Assembly (NCBI GenBank): GCA_037367405.1
Contig: JAZKJV010010547.1
Coordinates: forward strand, 248,001 to 312,000
DNA from: Ottelia alismoides
Taxonomy: Eukaryota > Streptophyta > Magnoliopsida > Alismatales > Hydrocharitaceae
Direction of reading: 5' to 3'
Length of the DNA stretch: 64,000 bases
This document shows, in pieces, positions 13,301 to 24,320 of the stretch; the stretch's first letter is position 1, and every line of letters starts with the position of its first letter. A program made the translations under genes and the position numbers. The notes under the pieces were generated by a model. It was not told the DNA's origin. It ran no database searches and saw only the letters and a program-made list of their open reading frames with translations.

Positions 13301-13452
13301 ATAAATTGTCATTACAAACAAATTCGAACACTTCTAACATCCTTTACTTGGTACTTTGTAGTGGAACTGCATTAACAAAGCGGCCGGTGGCTCGACCAAA
13401 AAAACGTCGCCAAGAAGATCGCATGCCAAGGCGTCGTGGGCGTCCAAGCTAA
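10349..13452 (+). pseudogene. mudrA-like MULE transposase, frameshifted
   Basis: Transposase that would bind the inverted ends and cut and join DNA in the nucleus. Domains in order: an N-terminal MULE region (10,349 to ~10,890); an acidic linker; a MuDR-type DNA-binding region with a DGCVWRIHAS core (~11,515-11,730); the catalytic MULE domain opening with GFDGCHLKG (~12,080) and continuing through EAEHRACMRHVYKNF (~12,317); a SWIM zinc finger CTC-x9-CRH (~12,838-12,882); and a CCHC knuckle CARCGGYGHHKNTC (~13,138). The frame breaks three times: at a 10-G run (10,890-10,899), near 11,955, and near 12,190. The downstream frame resumes the family sequence each time, so these are indels, not alternative starts. 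A GT...AG stretch at ~13,272-13,362 reads through in frame and may be an intron. The first ATG follows an AG acceptor-like site, so an upstream exon is possible. Confidence 0.88.
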
Positions 13453-13590
13453 TCACTTGATCCCGCATCAGAGGGTCCATATTGCACACTCGATTAAGGT
13501 ATTCATGATATTTAAATGCCAATTTCATCTCAATTTCATCTTATGTTATTGCTGTGAATGACTTCCCCAGTTTTTTGTGTTAATTTGCAG

Positions 13591-13686
13591 GAGGAAGTCT
13601 TGGAGTTTTTTGATGTGAAGCACGGGCATATTGCTGCGGAATCTATGGATGCGTTCACAGAGCCTTCTAGGGTGGTGACCCTTTGA
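13591..13686 (+). pseudogene. Possible last exon of the MULE-1 transposase
   Basis: After the apparent stop at 13,452 there is a TTAATTTGCAG acceptor-like site, then 31 open codons (EEVLEFFDVKHGHIAAES...) ending in TGA at 13,686. A spliced variant of the transposase could use it. There is no domain to confirm this. Shortly downstream comes a run of GATAGTGATACAGTGATA-type short repeats. Confidence 0.35.
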
Positions 13687-13856
13687 ACCTATACTTTTTG
13701 GATAGTGATTCAGTGATAGTTTTGGGATAGTGATACAGTGATACTTTTTGGATAGTGATACAATGATATTTTTTTGAGAGCTCTATACTTATGATCTAGT
13801 GATACCGTGAAATGTTTCATTTTTGTAGTACTTACTAAACTATTTGATGTCTGTAG

Positions 13857-13861
13857 TATAG
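13857..13861. repeat. Left 5-bp target duplication of the Athila element
   Basis: TATAG, identical to 29,028-29,032, directly outside the TG...CA ends of the LTRs. Confidence 0.9.
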
Positions 13862-14483
13862 TGATGAATCTGTTATTCATCACTCCAAAAGTCAAAAATA
13901 GAGCCTTGTTCCCGAGAAAATAGAGGCATATTTCCTTTTATCTTGCATAAATAACACTCATGCATGCATCCATAATTCATGCATTATAGCAGCTCATCTG
14001 CATTTAAATAAGAAGCCAAAAATCCCCTGTAAAATACCTCTTCATCAAATAACTCCTTCTCTATAATAGATGTGTATACTCCTTAATAATATAGGGAAGG
14101 ATGCCACAAATCACCCTTGTAAAATAGCCCAAATATCCTGAGAACCCTTGTACATTAAAACACACATAAAGCCCGCATACAAACCCCTACTTAGGTCTAC
14201 TCACTCTTAGAATACTATATATTAAAAGACCTTCAAAGTGAGACTAATTTCATCGAAGTTGGAGCTTGTATGAGAAACTTGGGTTTTTGGGTCATTTTGT
14301 ATACTACATATGTATATTTATGTATCTTTGTATTTATGTATTATATGTGACCTCATCTCCGTCTTTGGTCAACATGAAACTTGTAGATCTCATCAAGATC
14401 TACAACTTTCATGTTTTGAGTTTTTCCAAATTCGGCTTCCTCTTCTCTCTACACGTGTTTTCCCCTCCAACCATTCACAGCAG

Positions 14484-14818
14484 GCCACGTGGCGCACTCT
14501 GATTGCGCCACGCGGCCCGCTGCCCTTTGTCTGATCCGCCCGCGCCTTCCGCCGTTGGATGGCCATCCTGATCCAACGGCCGAGCCGCTGCCACGCACGC
14601 CCTTCATATGGACCGTAGGATCAAAGCCCATACCTCATCTCCACCGTCCCTTAGCGCCGCGCTCTCAGCGAGCCACGTGGCGGCATCTACGTCGCTCGAT
14701 CGCGCCCCCGATCCTCTCATCACAGCCGCCCACCTTCCAGCGAATCTCGACCCTCAGATCAACCCTCCCCTTTCATCTGAGCCATCCGCTCGCGCCTCGC
14801 CAAAACGCGCCACGTGGC
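14484..14818 (+). promoter_or_regulatory. Three identical G-box palindromes in U3
   Basis: GCCACGTGGC occurs at 14,484-14,493, 14,672-14,681 and 14,809-14,818. CACGTG is the plant G-box core, bound by bZIP factors (GBF and ABF/ABI5 types) and some bHLH factors such as PIFs. All three lie upstream of the TATA-like box and recur in the 3' LTR. Clustering of identical 10-bp sites suggests a real enhancer; which factor uses it is inference. Confidence 0.6.
14551..14580 (+). repeat. Hairpin 1 in Athila LTR
   Basis: Perfect 10-bp arms GCCGTTGGAT / ATCCAACGGC with a 10-nt loop. First of a group of hairpins sharing a GATCCAACGG-like arm. Confidence 0.8.
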
Positions 14819-14883
14819 GCTCTCATAACCCCTCATCTGGGCATCCCAGATCTCATCGTAACCGCTCCATCTCGCTTCGATCC

Positions 14884-14913
14884 CCACCGTTGGATCACAA
14901 GATCCAACGGTGG
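14884..14913 (+). repeat. Hairpin 2 in Athila LTR
   Basis: Perfect 13-bp arms CCACCGTTGGATC / GATCCAACGGTGG with a 4-nt loop. The arm repeats the core of hairpin 1. Confidence 0.85.
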
Positions 14914-14932
14914 AGACTTCGTCTCCTACCTC

Positions 14933-14978
14933 GGGCGCCCCTCTCTCCCACGATCTCTGCCTTGCGAGAGGGGCGCCC
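14933..14978 (+). repeat. Hairpin 3 in Athila LTR
   Basis: Perfect 13-bp arms GGGCGCCCCTCTC / GAGAGGGGCGCCC enclosing 20 nt. Confidence 0.85.
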
Positions 14979-15154
14979 CCTTTCCTTTTTTTGGGCACAC
15001 GTCAACCACCCTCGCCGGCCGCTGACCTCCCCACGACACACCCCACTCATCCCTCTCCCTCGCAAGCTCCCTCAAACACCACCATCTCCGCCACACTCGC
15101 CCCACGACAGCCACCAACTTCGCCATCCACCCAGCCAGACCGTCACCTTCATTC

Positions 15155-15162
15155 TTTAAATA
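15155..15162 (+). promoter_or_regulatory. TATA-like box of the Athila LTR
   Basis: TTTAAATA, the best TATA-like sequence between the G-boxes and the candidate spliced leader. Transcription would start near 15,190, which would define the U3/R border. Position inferred from sequence only. Confidence 0.45.
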
Positions 15163-15401
15163 CCCCCTCTCCGGCCACATTCATCCCCATCCGCCACTCC
15201 AGGAAGATCCCTAGAGCTCCAAGCTTCCTATTGGTGACAGCAATCGGCTGATTTGTCGAGCGACGACAGAGCTTCTTCTCCGGCGAGATCCTCGGCCCAC
15301 CGCCGTGTCGCAGCCACTCCTCCGAGCAGCTGCTAGAGCTCGGGGCTTTACCGACCTCTTGAGCGACGACCTGGAGCTCAAAGCTGAGCCCCAATCCCCA
15401 G

Positions 15402-15707
15402 GTAACCTCCTCCATTCCTCTTCCGATCTTTTTCTTCTTTTCTCTTTATCTTCTCCGATTTTATTCCCCGTCCACGATCATCTTCACGCCTCGCCTTCAC
15501 TCCGCCGAGCTCCGCGTCGGAGCTCTCATCCTCGCTGACCCCTCCGCATCTTCAGACGCTCCACTCCACCGTCCATCGATCTCCAGCTCCGCCGCTTGGC
15601 CGGAGCAACGTCGCCCGACCACCTCACGACGCCTTAGGCCTCGCCAACCAGCACCACTTCTCCACAAACGCACGCACGAGCCTCGGCTATACGTCTAACA
15701 CTTGCAG
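15402..15707 (+). other. Candidate leader intron within the Athila LTR
   Basis: Donor CAG|GTAACC at 15,401/15,402. Acceptor preceded by a branch-point-like CTAAC: TCTAACACTTGCAGGTA at 15,694-15,710. The same 17 bases occur on the minus strand at 63,959-63,975 in an otherwise diverged LTR-like sequence, which argues for constraint. Splicing itself is inferred. Confidence 0.4.
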
Positions 15708-15963
15708 GTACTCCTTTGATCATTGGCCGGAGCCTCACCGGAGCTCTCTTCGAGCTTCATCGACACCGAGCTCCAGCCCTCCTCCAGGGATCCAGAGACC
15801 ACCTGAGCCTTCGCCGCGCACTGACGACTCTTCCGAGCAAGGTGGGAGCTGACGAAGCTCACCACCGGAGCTTGACGACCGAGGCGGAGCTCGGCTGCTT
15901 TCACCGGAGCGCAGCCCTCTCCTCCGCAGGCGGCGGAGGATCGATAGAGAAGAAGGAGCAGCA

Positions 15964-15989
15964 ACCGTTCGATCCTCTGATCGAACGGT
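15964..15989 (+). repeat. Hairpin 4 in Athila LTR
   Basis: Perfect 11-bp arms ACCGTTCGATC / GATCGAACGGT with loop CTCT. The arm is a one-base variant of the hairpin 2 core. Confidence 0.8.
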
Positions 15990-16089
15990 CTTCGCCTCTC
16001 CACGCGTCCACTTCGCCGCCCTCATCCTCGACCGTTGATTATCCCTCGGATCGGACGACTCTCCAGCTGCCACGCGTCTTCATCGACAT

Positions 16090-16115
16090 CCCTTGGATCC
16101 ATCTTGATCCAAGGG
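16090..16115 (+). repeat. Hairpin 5 in Athila LTR
   Basis: Perfect 10-bp arms CCCTTGGATC / GATCCAAGGG with a 6-nt loop. A weaker 8-bp pair, CCGAGCCT / AGGCTCGG, follows at 16,141-16,170. Confidence 0.75.
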
Positions 16116-17303
16116 CCTTCAGGCCGCCACGTCCCCTTATCCGAGCCTCGGCCTCCAAGCCTAGGCTCGGGTGACCCGAAGCTGCATCGAAGCTGAGCCG
16201 AACCTCCAGAAGACCCGAGCCTCGCTCCGAGCCTCCGACGCCCTCCGAACCTAGGTCGCCCCACGTGAGGAGCACGTGTTTCGTGGAGAAATTGCATAGA
16301 AGTCCTGCATAGTATCGGTAATTGCATTTTAGTCCCTGTCAGCACGTTTACTTATTGAAATTTTATTTTCCAGTATTGCATTTACACCCTTGTGTTTGCT
16401 TGTGTCCATAGCATGCATTTTTGATCATTTTGAAATTCTAAAAATTGCATGTTGTTGAGAATCTTGTCCTCTACCTGTTAGTACACGTGTTTGATTTTTG
16501 TTGGTATGCTTGAATTATTAATAAATTAATTGGTTCATTTGTGTCATATTTTGCCCAGTGATGCCTTTTGATTTTTAATTAATTATCTGTGCCTTCAAAA
16601 ATCGCCAAAAATTCACAGTAGCTTAAGGACATTATTTTCAACACTCCATAAAAATTGCATGTCGTTTGCACGCATAACGAGGCCTCAATAAATAGTTTAG
16701 TGATTTTCTTAAATTAATTTTAATTAATTCATTTCACAATAAATTTAAGTTCTGTTAATTTTCCTAGGTCCCTGATCATTAGACCTTTCTAGGATAATTT
16801 TAGTTCTTGGAAAAATTGTGATTTGATATTTATTAAAAATTAAACACTGAAAATCACTCTGTCTGTTTATTTAATTCACAGAAAAATTATTTTGAGTCGA
16901 AAAATTCCAAAAAAAATTAGTATAGGTTATTTTCATCATAAATAATCATCTGGCCAATTTTCATCATTTTTGGACTTAGTTTGATACACAAATTAACTTT
17001 AAAGTTAAATTGGCTAAGATTTGTCTGCATATGTCTGCATAAGAAATAAAAAGACCAAAAAAAATATTATTCCTCGAAAATCAACACTTGTAAATTGCTG
17101 TAATCCACCTAAGGAGACAGTTGCCTCCCTGAGATCGACCTTGGACTCCACCAAGTAAAAAAATATCACCGCTTAAAATTGACCAACATCTGACTTAAGT
17201 GGTTTTTGATCAACCTCTCGTATCCGACTGCAACGAACACTTAAAAGTAATTTGGACCATTAATTTGACCGAATTAACTAAGGGTGCGGGAGCGACATCA
17301 AGA

Positions 17304-17321
17304 TGGCGCCGTTGCCGGGGA
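17304..17321 (+). other. Primer binding site, tRNA-Asp (GTC) type
   Basis: TGGCGCCGTTGCCGGGGA starts 3 bases after the 5' LTR. It is complementary to the 3' end of plant tRNA-Asp including the CCA tail. Reverse transcription of the element RNA would be primed here. Confidence 0.9.
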
Positions 17322-18671
17322 GGCACGGCTTAGGTTAATTGTAGCATATTTTTGAGTGTTTGATTTTCCTTCCCCGGGTAGTCTGACCCCCGGTTTTCTT
17401 GTGAATATTTCTCTGTCTTTTAAATTTTTGCAATTTTTGGTGTCGTTCTTTATCTGACCTCAACTTGTTTTTGTGCGAGGGACACCGGAGTCGAAGACGC
17501 TTCGAGGATCACGCATTGGAATTTGTTTGAGGGATTTGAGAGAACCTGTAATTTCAATAATTTTCCACATTTTTTCGCATCATTTCCAGCGGTTCCCGTT
17601 CGGGATCTCGCGTGTGTAAAGATAGTGGAAACCGTGTCCCGTGTGCTGTGTGGGTGAATTGTAACTTAGCTTGCACTAGCGGCTCCTCGAGTCACTCTAG
17701 GATTTGTTTGTGCTCGTAATCAATAGGACCACACATTACACATAAAAGACGCACCTAGACCGCAGGACTTAGTTCAAATTAAACTGTTCTTCACGCTAAT
17801 AGAACTGCCTGTCTAGGAGCGGCTTTTCATCGTTTGCATTTGCATATAGAGTAAAGTTTTCAATTCTGTATTGCATCCTGCATAAAAAGCGAAAGGATCA
17901 CTGTAAGTATTCTCTACTCAGCATACGCATCATCGATTTCAACTTGCATCGGCTTTTCTCGATTCCCCCCCCCCCCTGATTTTCTCACTTAAATTAAAAA
18001 GGAAATTGGGACTGTCCGATAGGCGTGCTTTGTGGTGGACTAATTGCAGTGATAACTTAACTTTAATCGGGACTGCTAACAGTATTGACCAAAAAAAAAA
18101 AGGAATAAAATCTGAAAATTGTTTGCGGGAGATTAATCCCCGACCTTGTATTCAGGCTGAGTGAGGGTACTTGAGTGTGTGTGAACACCTTAAGGCAGAG
18201 CCCAAATCCTCGCCTTCCATATCACGAGCCAACTGATCTTAGCAAGTATCACGAGTGGGATATTTTTAAACTCTTTGACAAGTACCAAGTAGCCTCCGCC
18301 CTCACAGGTAGATAGGGGCGAACCAGCGGTACTCTGCGACAAGGCCTAAAAACTTTGTCAGCCTCCGCCTCAGTGCAGGTAGATAGGGGCACGTCATTGA
18401 GTCCCCACTCCGGATAGGAGCAAAGAAAGGGAGGATCGGCGGTATCTTAGGCGACAGGATAAACAGGAAAGACGCATCCGGCTCTAAGCCGACTTTCCTT
18501 TAGGCCGCGTAATCCTTGCTACTTTTGCTTGAATATCACACTTAAAAACTACAAGATAAATTGGACTCAACTTTGAGTCCTTCACTGTGTTGAGTGTGAA
18601 CCCAGGGTCTTGGATTGTTCTTATTGCTTGCTTCAGGTAGGAGTAAAATCCTATCTTCTTCCCTCATCAAG
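17322..18671 (+). other. Athila untranslated leader
   Basis: About 1.35 kb between primer site and gag. It holds a 12-C run near 17,966, an A run near 18,090, and two imperfect copies of a CCTCCGCC...AGGTAGATAGGGGC motif (about 18,293-18,316 and 18,362-18,391). The packaging signal is expected here but cannot be pinpointed. Confidence 0.6.
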
Positions 18672-21600
18672 ATGAGTGATTGGGGAGATCTCGAAACACT
18701 ATTCACTGATCTCTCTATGAGTCCCCCAAGTAACTCGTCTTCCTCGGTCCGAGCGCACCTTGGACCACCCAGGACTCATGACCCTCTTGAGTCCTGGTTC
18801 CCACATGCTCAGGGTGGTTACTCTCAAACCAACCCTTTTATCTCCTCCGAGATTACCGAGGAAGATCATTGCCTCGGTAATCCCTTCCTTGATTTGCCCT
18901 CTAACACCGGTCTTATTTTCCAATCCCCAGAACTAGAGGACAAGATGCCGCCGAAAGTTCCACCAGATGAGGAACAAATCAAACAGATTCTTGCCCGCCT
19001 TGCTGATGCCGAACAGAGGAATGCAGATCTCACTGCACGGATGGGACAAATCATAGCAGCAGAAGGAATCGACCGACCAATGGTCGATACCTATAACCCG
19101 GCGGAGAACGAGATTCAGAACTGGTTGGCACCCGCAGTTCCCGCCCAGGCATTTGAGTTGAAGCCCCACTTCCTTAGTCTGCTCCCGAAGTTCAACGGAA
19201 ACCTTAATGAAGAACCATACACTTTCCTCCGTGACTTCGAGTTAGTGTGCAACAATCTTAGCCACCCCAATATTGGCCAAGATTATATTCGGCTGAAGGC
19301 CACCCCTTTTGCCTTAGGTGATAAGGCTGCTCATTGGCTGAAAAATTTAGGGGTGGTATGTACTACCTGGATGCAGTTCAAGGACCTTTTCTTAAAGAAG
19401 TTCTACCCTCTCAGTAGAACTAATCAGATGAGAACAAAGATCGCCAGCTTTGCTCAAGGAGCCTGCGAACCGTTCCATGAGGCTTGGGATAGGTTCAATG
19501 ACTTAGTACAGAAATGCCCCTGCCACGGCATTTCAAAGGCGATCTTAGTCCAGACCTTGATCTGTGGATTAACCCCAGAAATGCAGGGGTTAGTCAGTGC
19601 CGCCTGTGGAGGAAGCTATCTGAACAAGAACGAGCATGCTGTATGGAAGATCCTAGAGCAGATGGCAGAAACCGGCAGGTCACAGGCCACAAGGGCCTAT
19701 CAGTTGTCTCCCTCAATCTTATCCAATGAGACAACTAGAAGGACTGTTGCAGATCTGACTGAGGACCTCATCCCCAGCATGGGGATGATTGCAGACAAGC
19801 TTACTATGGTCGAGCAGATCCACAAGAGAGTCGCGGAGATGGAGTCTCTTTCGAGCCTTCCCAAGAAGGTGGAGGAACTCTCTGAAAAGGTAGCCAAGAT
19901 TAAGCTACCCACCCCTTCTGCACCACCTGTGCCTGTACATCGAGTCCATCTTGTACAGGAACAGGCACCGGGGTCTCAGAGCAGCTGGGATCAGACTTAC
20001 ACCCAGCAGAACCATCATGCACCCCCACCAGTTGAGACAGAGTACGAGGAGCCTCCGCCTGTATATGAGATTAACGGGCTTTGGTATAGCCGGGACCCAC
20101 TAGTCCGGCAAATCGAGATGGGGAAGGATCAGGCACACCGCCCCACCCCAGTTTACCAAGAGACCAGGCCCGTCACAGTCCCGCGATACCAGTCCAGGCC
20201 AGATCATGGGTACCAGCCGCAGCAGCGTACATCCCAGCAGGGGCCAGCACCGTTCCATCAGCAGCAGTATCGGCATGGCCAGCAGGGCCAATTTAGGACG
20301 GCATCAACACCGCAGCAAGCCCAGCCCACCGAATTGGAGTCACTCACCTTGGCGATCCAGACCCTGTCTGATAGGGTCCAACAGATACAGAATGATTACT
20401 TGGATATGAGAACCGACATCAATCGGGTTTCTCGTGCCCAGGACCAACAAATGGCGCCAAGGACCCCAATTCCCGCACAGGTTCAGGCCAACGCAAACAG
20501 CCTGCATCAGGGCCAGAACCGACCCCGAGATCAGGTATACTATTCAGATAATTATTTATCTGAACATGAGATCCTTTCGTACGATAATGTTAATCATATG
20601 TCCCTCAGGAGCGGAAGGACCGTGACCATACCTGATCGGGCACGGGCACAACAGGAAGGAACCTCCGAAGTTCGACCTGAGGAGAATTCGGAGGAGGAAA
20701 AGGAGGAGCATCACCACCAGCAGAAGAAGAGGACATCTGAGTCCTTGAAGCACCAGCCCCGCAGTCATCCAGAGTCCGACGACACCGATGAGCCCGCACC
20801 TCCATCTGAGGAGGACCAGCCAGAAGAAGCGGAAGAAGCATCACCGGTTTCGCCCAAGCATTTTCCCTTTCGTCAGAGTCAGAGTCAGAGTCTGTACAAA
20901 AGTCCGAGTCAGAGTCGTGTTCAAAACTCAGTTTCAGCAGCTAATGAAGATATTTCAGTTCCAGAACCTGAGTTAATAATCCCTTTCCCCCAAGCTCTCA
21001 AGGGTGGGAAGAAGAAAAACACAAAAATCCAAAAAGATGACCCTGAGATGGCCGAGTTTTGTAACAAACACATCAAGGTCACAATCCCCTTTGACAAGTT
21101 CGTGGAGATGACCCCTGCATTCCAAAAATACCTTAAGGTGAGATGCACACCTACTAGGGTTAGCAGGAAGACCAAAAGCCGTGTTGAGAAACACGTTCTA
21201 TCAGTAGCCACGACTTGTGCAATAAAGAACTCGTTTCCTCGGAAACGAAGAGACATGGGTGCACACTATGTAGTGAGTCATGTTGATGACATCGCGTTTG
21301 CACGCACTCTCCTGGACAATGGTTCCTCGATCAATTTGATGCCCACGGCCCTCTATGAGCGGCTAAATCTCGGACCTCTTAGGAAATCTAGAGCTATTCT
21401 TCAGTTTGCAGACAAATCAACTAAGAGGTCCCAAGGAGAGTTAAGGAACATTGTGATCAAAGTCGAGGGGCAAGAATACCTGGTGGACTTCACTGTCCTT
21501 GATATGGAAACCCCTCGTAATTGGAGAGATTCCCAGATTATCTTGGGTAGGCCCTTCCTCAGAACAGCAGGGGCCTTATTCGATTATAAGAATGGGAAAA

Positions 21601-24320
21601 TTCAGTTCCAAACTCCAGGCGGAGATGAGGAACTAGAGATGAAGCAAACCAGATGGCAGAGACCAGACTCCGAATCCAGCACCGAGTACTCTTCTATCGA
21701 AACAGACCGAGAGCATGTAGACTCAGTTGGGCCATGGAGACAGAACCCAGCCAGCACCGAAGCATCCATCTCCTTTGAAGATGATCCAGTGCATGAATCA
21801 GTCTGCGAGATCCTCAGGAACGAGTACAGCTCTGAGCCTGCATCGCCCTTCATCTTCGATGACATAGAGGCCCAAGTGGGCCTGTCAGTCCTTACCTCCT
21901 TAGGACAATCGGAAGATGAGGAAGACGAGTCGGACGAGGCGTTTGCCGATTGCATGGAGACCTTTGACGATCCGACTCCAGAGCCAAGCTTGGTGGCAGC
22001 CACTACAGAACAGGATCCAGCCACTTCCAACACCGAACCAGATTTGATTGAGCCAGACTTCTTAGACGATCATACCATCCCTGAGCTCAAACCTTTACCC
22101 ACAACTCTGAAGTATGCCTTCCTTGCGGGCCAAGACAAGAAATTCCCGGTCATTATCAGTTCGCAATTGACCGAGGAGCAGGAATCTCGCTTGCTAGAGA
22201 TCCTGGAGAAGAACCGCAAGGCAATAGGCTGGAGCATTTCCGATCTCCACGGGATAAATCCCGCTCTGTGTTCGCACCATATATATTTGGAGAACGAAGC
22301 CAAACCCTCTCGTGAATTCCAACGCCGGTTGAATCCAAATTTACGAGAAGTGGTGAAAAAAGAGATAGAAAAATGGTGCGACGCGGGTTTCATTTACCCA
22401 ATCTCCGATTCTAAGTGGGTGGCCCCAATCCATGTTGTCCCGAAAAAGTCGAGAATTCAGACGACCACCAACGAGGACGGAGAGGAGATCGTGACGAGAG
22501 TACCCACGTCGTGGCGCGTCTGTGTGGATTACAGACGCTTGAATGCCGCGACGAAGAAGGATCATTTCCCTCTACCATTCATTGATCAGATCTTAGAAAG
22601 ATTAGCGGGAAAAGAATTCTTCTGCTTCCTTGATGGGTTCTCGGGCTACAATCAAGTAGCCATAGCTCCAGAGGACCAGGAAAAAACCACGTTCACATGC
22701 CCCTTTGGTACCTATGCTTTCAGGCGCATGCCTTTTGGGTTATGCAATGCTCCAGGTACTTTTCAAAGGTGCATGATTGCTGTATTCGCCGAAATGGTCG
22801 GCGAATTCCTGGAAGTCTTCATGGATGACTTCTCGGTCCACGGCGACTCTTTTGATTCCTGCCTTAGGAATCTGGACCGAGTCCTAAAAAGATGTTGTGA
22901 GGTCAATCTGGTGCTCTCCTGGGAGAAGAGTCACTTTATGGTGACGGAGGGCATAGTGTTGGGGCATGTCATCTCCAAGAGAGGAATGGAGGTTGACCCT
23001 GCCAAGGTGGACGTGATCAGACGACTCCAGCCACCAACCAACGTACGGCAGTTGCGGTCGTTCCTCGGGCATGTCGGATTTTATCGGAGATTTATAAAGG
23101 ATTTTTCTAAGATTGCCCGACCGCTAACTGAGCTTTTAGGCAAAGACGCGGAGTTTATTGTTGATCACAAGTGTCTTGAGGCCTTTAAGCTGTTACAAGG
23201 AATGATCATGGACGCACCCATTTTACAAGCCCCAGATTGGTCTCTACCTTTTGAGATCATGACGGACGCCTCAGATTATGCTGTTGGGGCTGTATTGGGA
23301 CAAAGAAGAGATGGCGTCCCGTTTGCAATTCACTACGCAAGCAAAGTGCTTGATTCTGCTCAACGTAACTATACAGTTACCGAAAAGGAAATGCTTGCGG
23401 TAGTGTTTGCCTTGGACAAGTTCAGATCTCACTTAATCGGATCCAAGGTAACCGTGTTCACAGACCACACGGCACTGCGATATTTAATGGAGAAGAAGGA
23501 CGCAAAGGCACGTCTTCTTCGTTGGATTTTACTTATCCAGGAGTTTGATTTGGATATCCATGATAAACCTGGTAAGAAGAACGTAGTGGCCGATCATCTT
23601 TCCCGTCTCGAAGATCTTAATACTTCCGAGGATTCACCAATTCGAGACTCCTTCCCTGACGAGTCGATTTTTGTTATCGACTCACTCCCATGGTACGCCA
23701 ATATCGTGAACTATCTTGTCTCCAAGAAAGTTCCCGAGGATTGGCCCAAGAGCCAAATCGACCGACTCAAGTCGGACGCTAGACACTACCATTGGGAGGA
23801 TCCGATCCTTTTCTTTGAAGGACCGGATTGTGTCTGGAGACGTTGTATCCCTCAAGAGGAATACCAGAGTGTCCTTTCTTTATGCCATAGCTTAGAGGCA
23901 GGAGGACACCACTCCGGGAAGAGGACCGCATGGAAGGTACTTCAGTGTGGCTTCTACTGGCCGACTCTGTTTCGTGATGCCACCACCTTCGCGAAGTCGT
24001 GTCCAGTCTGCCAGAGAATGGGAGGAACCGTTGGTTCCAAGGATGAGATGCCAATGCAGCCGGTCATCATTTGTGATGTCTTTGACGCCTGGGGCATCGA
24101 TTTCATGGGCCCATTCCCTGTCAGCCACGGGTTTGAATACATCCTTCTTGCGGTTGACTATCTGTCCAGATGGGTGGAGGCTATCCCGACCCGAGCCGCA
24201 GACAGCAGGACTGTCTGTAAATTTATCAGAGAGCACATAATCTCTAGGTTCGGTATATATTACATATATACTTTACCCATAGCTCGTACTTTCACGTATT
24301 TTTGTATATATATACAATAA
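18672..24320 (+). CDS. Athila-type Gag-Pol polyprotein, integrase truncated
   Basis: One frame of 1,882 residues from ATG 18,672; the frame is open a little upstream but has no ATG. Gag: Ty3-type retrotransposon gag domain at residues ~165-335, then a Gln/Pro-rich and charged linker with no CCHC knuckle seen. Protease: LLDNGSS at ~880, with Asn between Asp and Gly. Reverse transcriptase ~1,190-1,490, active site FMDD (22,818-22,829). RNase H opens with TDAS (~1,531) and ends near VADHLSRL. Integrase: HHCC zinc module (His ~23,907-23,912, Cys pair 24,001-24,012) and the first catalytic Asp in GIDFMGP. Family similarity stops at about 24,253 (SRFG) and the frame ends after 22 unrelated residues, so the second Asp, the Glu and the C-terminal domain are gone. 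No stop or frameshift occurs before that point. It makes the element's particle proteins and copies its RNA. Confidence 0.9.
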   Translation: MSDWGDLETLFTDLSMSPPSNSSSSVRAHLGPPRTHDPLESWFPHAQGGYSQTNPFISSEITEEDHCLGNPFLDLPSNTGLIFQSPELEDKMPPKVPPDEEQIKQILARLADAEQRNADLTARMGQIIAAEGIDRPMVDTYNPAENEIQNWLAPAVPAQAFELKPHFLSLLPKFNGNLNEEPYTFLRDFELVCNNLSHPNIGQDYIRLKATPFALGDKAAHWLKNLGVVCTTWMQFKDLFLKKFYPLSRTNQMRTKIASFAQGACEPFHEAWDRFNDLVQKCPCHGISKAILVQTLICGLTPEMQGLVSAACGGSYLNKNEHAVWKILEQMAETGRSQATRAYQLSPSILSNETTRRTVADLTEDLIPSMGMIADKLTMVEQIHKRVAEMESLSSLPKKVEELSEKVAKIKLPTPSAPPVPVHRVHLVQEQAPGSQSSWDQTYTQQNHHAPPPVETEYEEPPPVYEINGLWYSRDPLVRQIEMGKDQAHRPTPVYQETRPVTVPRYQSRPDHGYQPQQRTSQQGPAPFHQQQYRHGQQGQFRTASTPQQAQPTELESLTLAIQTLSDRVQQIQNDYLDMRTDINRVSRAQDQQMAPRTPIPAQVQANANSLHQGQNRPRDQVYYSDNYLSEHEILSYDNVNHMSLRSGRTVTIPDRARAQQEGTSEVRPEENSEEEKEEHHHQQKKRTSESLKHQPRSHPESDDTDEPAPPSEEDQPEEAEEASPVSPKHFPFRQSQSQSLYKSPSQSRVQNSVSAANEDISVPEPELIIPFPQALKGGKKKNTKIQKDDPEMAEFCNKHIKVTIPFDKFVEMTPAFQKYLKVRCTPTRVSRKTKSRVEKHVLSVATTCAIKNSFPRKRRDMGAHYVVSHVDDIAFARTLLDNGSSINLMPTALYERLNLGPLRKSRAILQFADKSTKRSQGELRNIVIKVEGQEYLVDFTVLDMETPRNWRDSQIILGRPFLRTAGALFDYKNGKIQFQTPGGDEELEMKQTRWQRPDSESSTEYSSIETDREHVDSVGPWRQNPASTEASISFEDDPVHESVCEILRNEYSSEPASPFIFDDIEAQVGLSVLTSLGQSEDEEDESDEAFADCMETFDDPTPEPSLVAATTEQDPATSNTEPDLIEPDFLDDHTIPELKPLPTTLKYAFLAGQDKKFPVIISSQLTEEQESRLLEILEKNRKAIGWSISDLHGINPALCSHHIYLENEAKPSREFQRRLNPNLREVVKKEIEKWCDAGFIYPISDSKWVAPIHVVPKKSRIQTTTNEDGEEIVTRVPTSWRVCVDYRRLNAATKKDHFPLPFIDQILERLAGKEFFCFLDGFSGYNQVAIAPEDQEKTTFTCPFGTYAFRRMPFGLCNAPGTFQRCMIAVFAEMVGEFLEVFMDDFSVHGDSFDSCLRNLDRVLKRCCEVNLVLSWEKSHFMVTEGIVLGHVISKRGMEVDPAKVDVIRRLQPPTNVRQLRSFLGHVGFYRRFIKDFSKIARPLTELLGKDAEFIVDHKCLEAFKLLQGMIMDAPILQAPDWSLPFEIMTDASDYAVGAVLGQRRDGVPFAIHYASKVLDSAQRNYTVTEKEMLAVVFALDKFRSHLIGSKVTVFTDHTALRYLMEKKDAKARLLRWILLIQEFDLDIHDKPGKKNVVADHLSRLEDLNTSEDSPIRDSFPDESIFVIDSLPWYANIVNYLVSKKVPEDWPKSQIDRLKSDARHYHWEDPILFFEGPDCVWRRCIPQEEYQSVLSLCHSLEAGGHHSGKRTAWKVLQCGFYWPTLFRDATTFAKSCPVCQRMGGTVGSKDEMPMQPVIICDVFDAWGIDFMGPFPVSHGFEYILLAVDYLSRWVEAIPTRAADSRTVCKFIREHIISRFGIYYIYTLPIARTFTYFCIYIQ

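Larger units (their letters stand above)
13862..17300 (+). repeat. Athila 5' LTR
   Basis: 3,439 bp, starting TGATGAATC and ending GCGACATCA. U3 holds three identical G-box palindromes and a TATA-like box. The following GC-rich transcribed part holds a row of perfect hairpins and a candidate leader intron. The U5 side is AT-rich. Open frames of 60-180 residues on both strands reflect GC-rich composition, are unchanged between two LTR copies too young to be informative, and have no domain. Confidence 0.95.

Noticed and set aside
14489..16345. Frames of 60-183 residues in the Athila 5' LTR, repeated at 26,217-28,073
   Set aside because: They overlap each other on both strands in GC-rich LTR sequence. 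Conservation between LTRs reflects young age, not selection.
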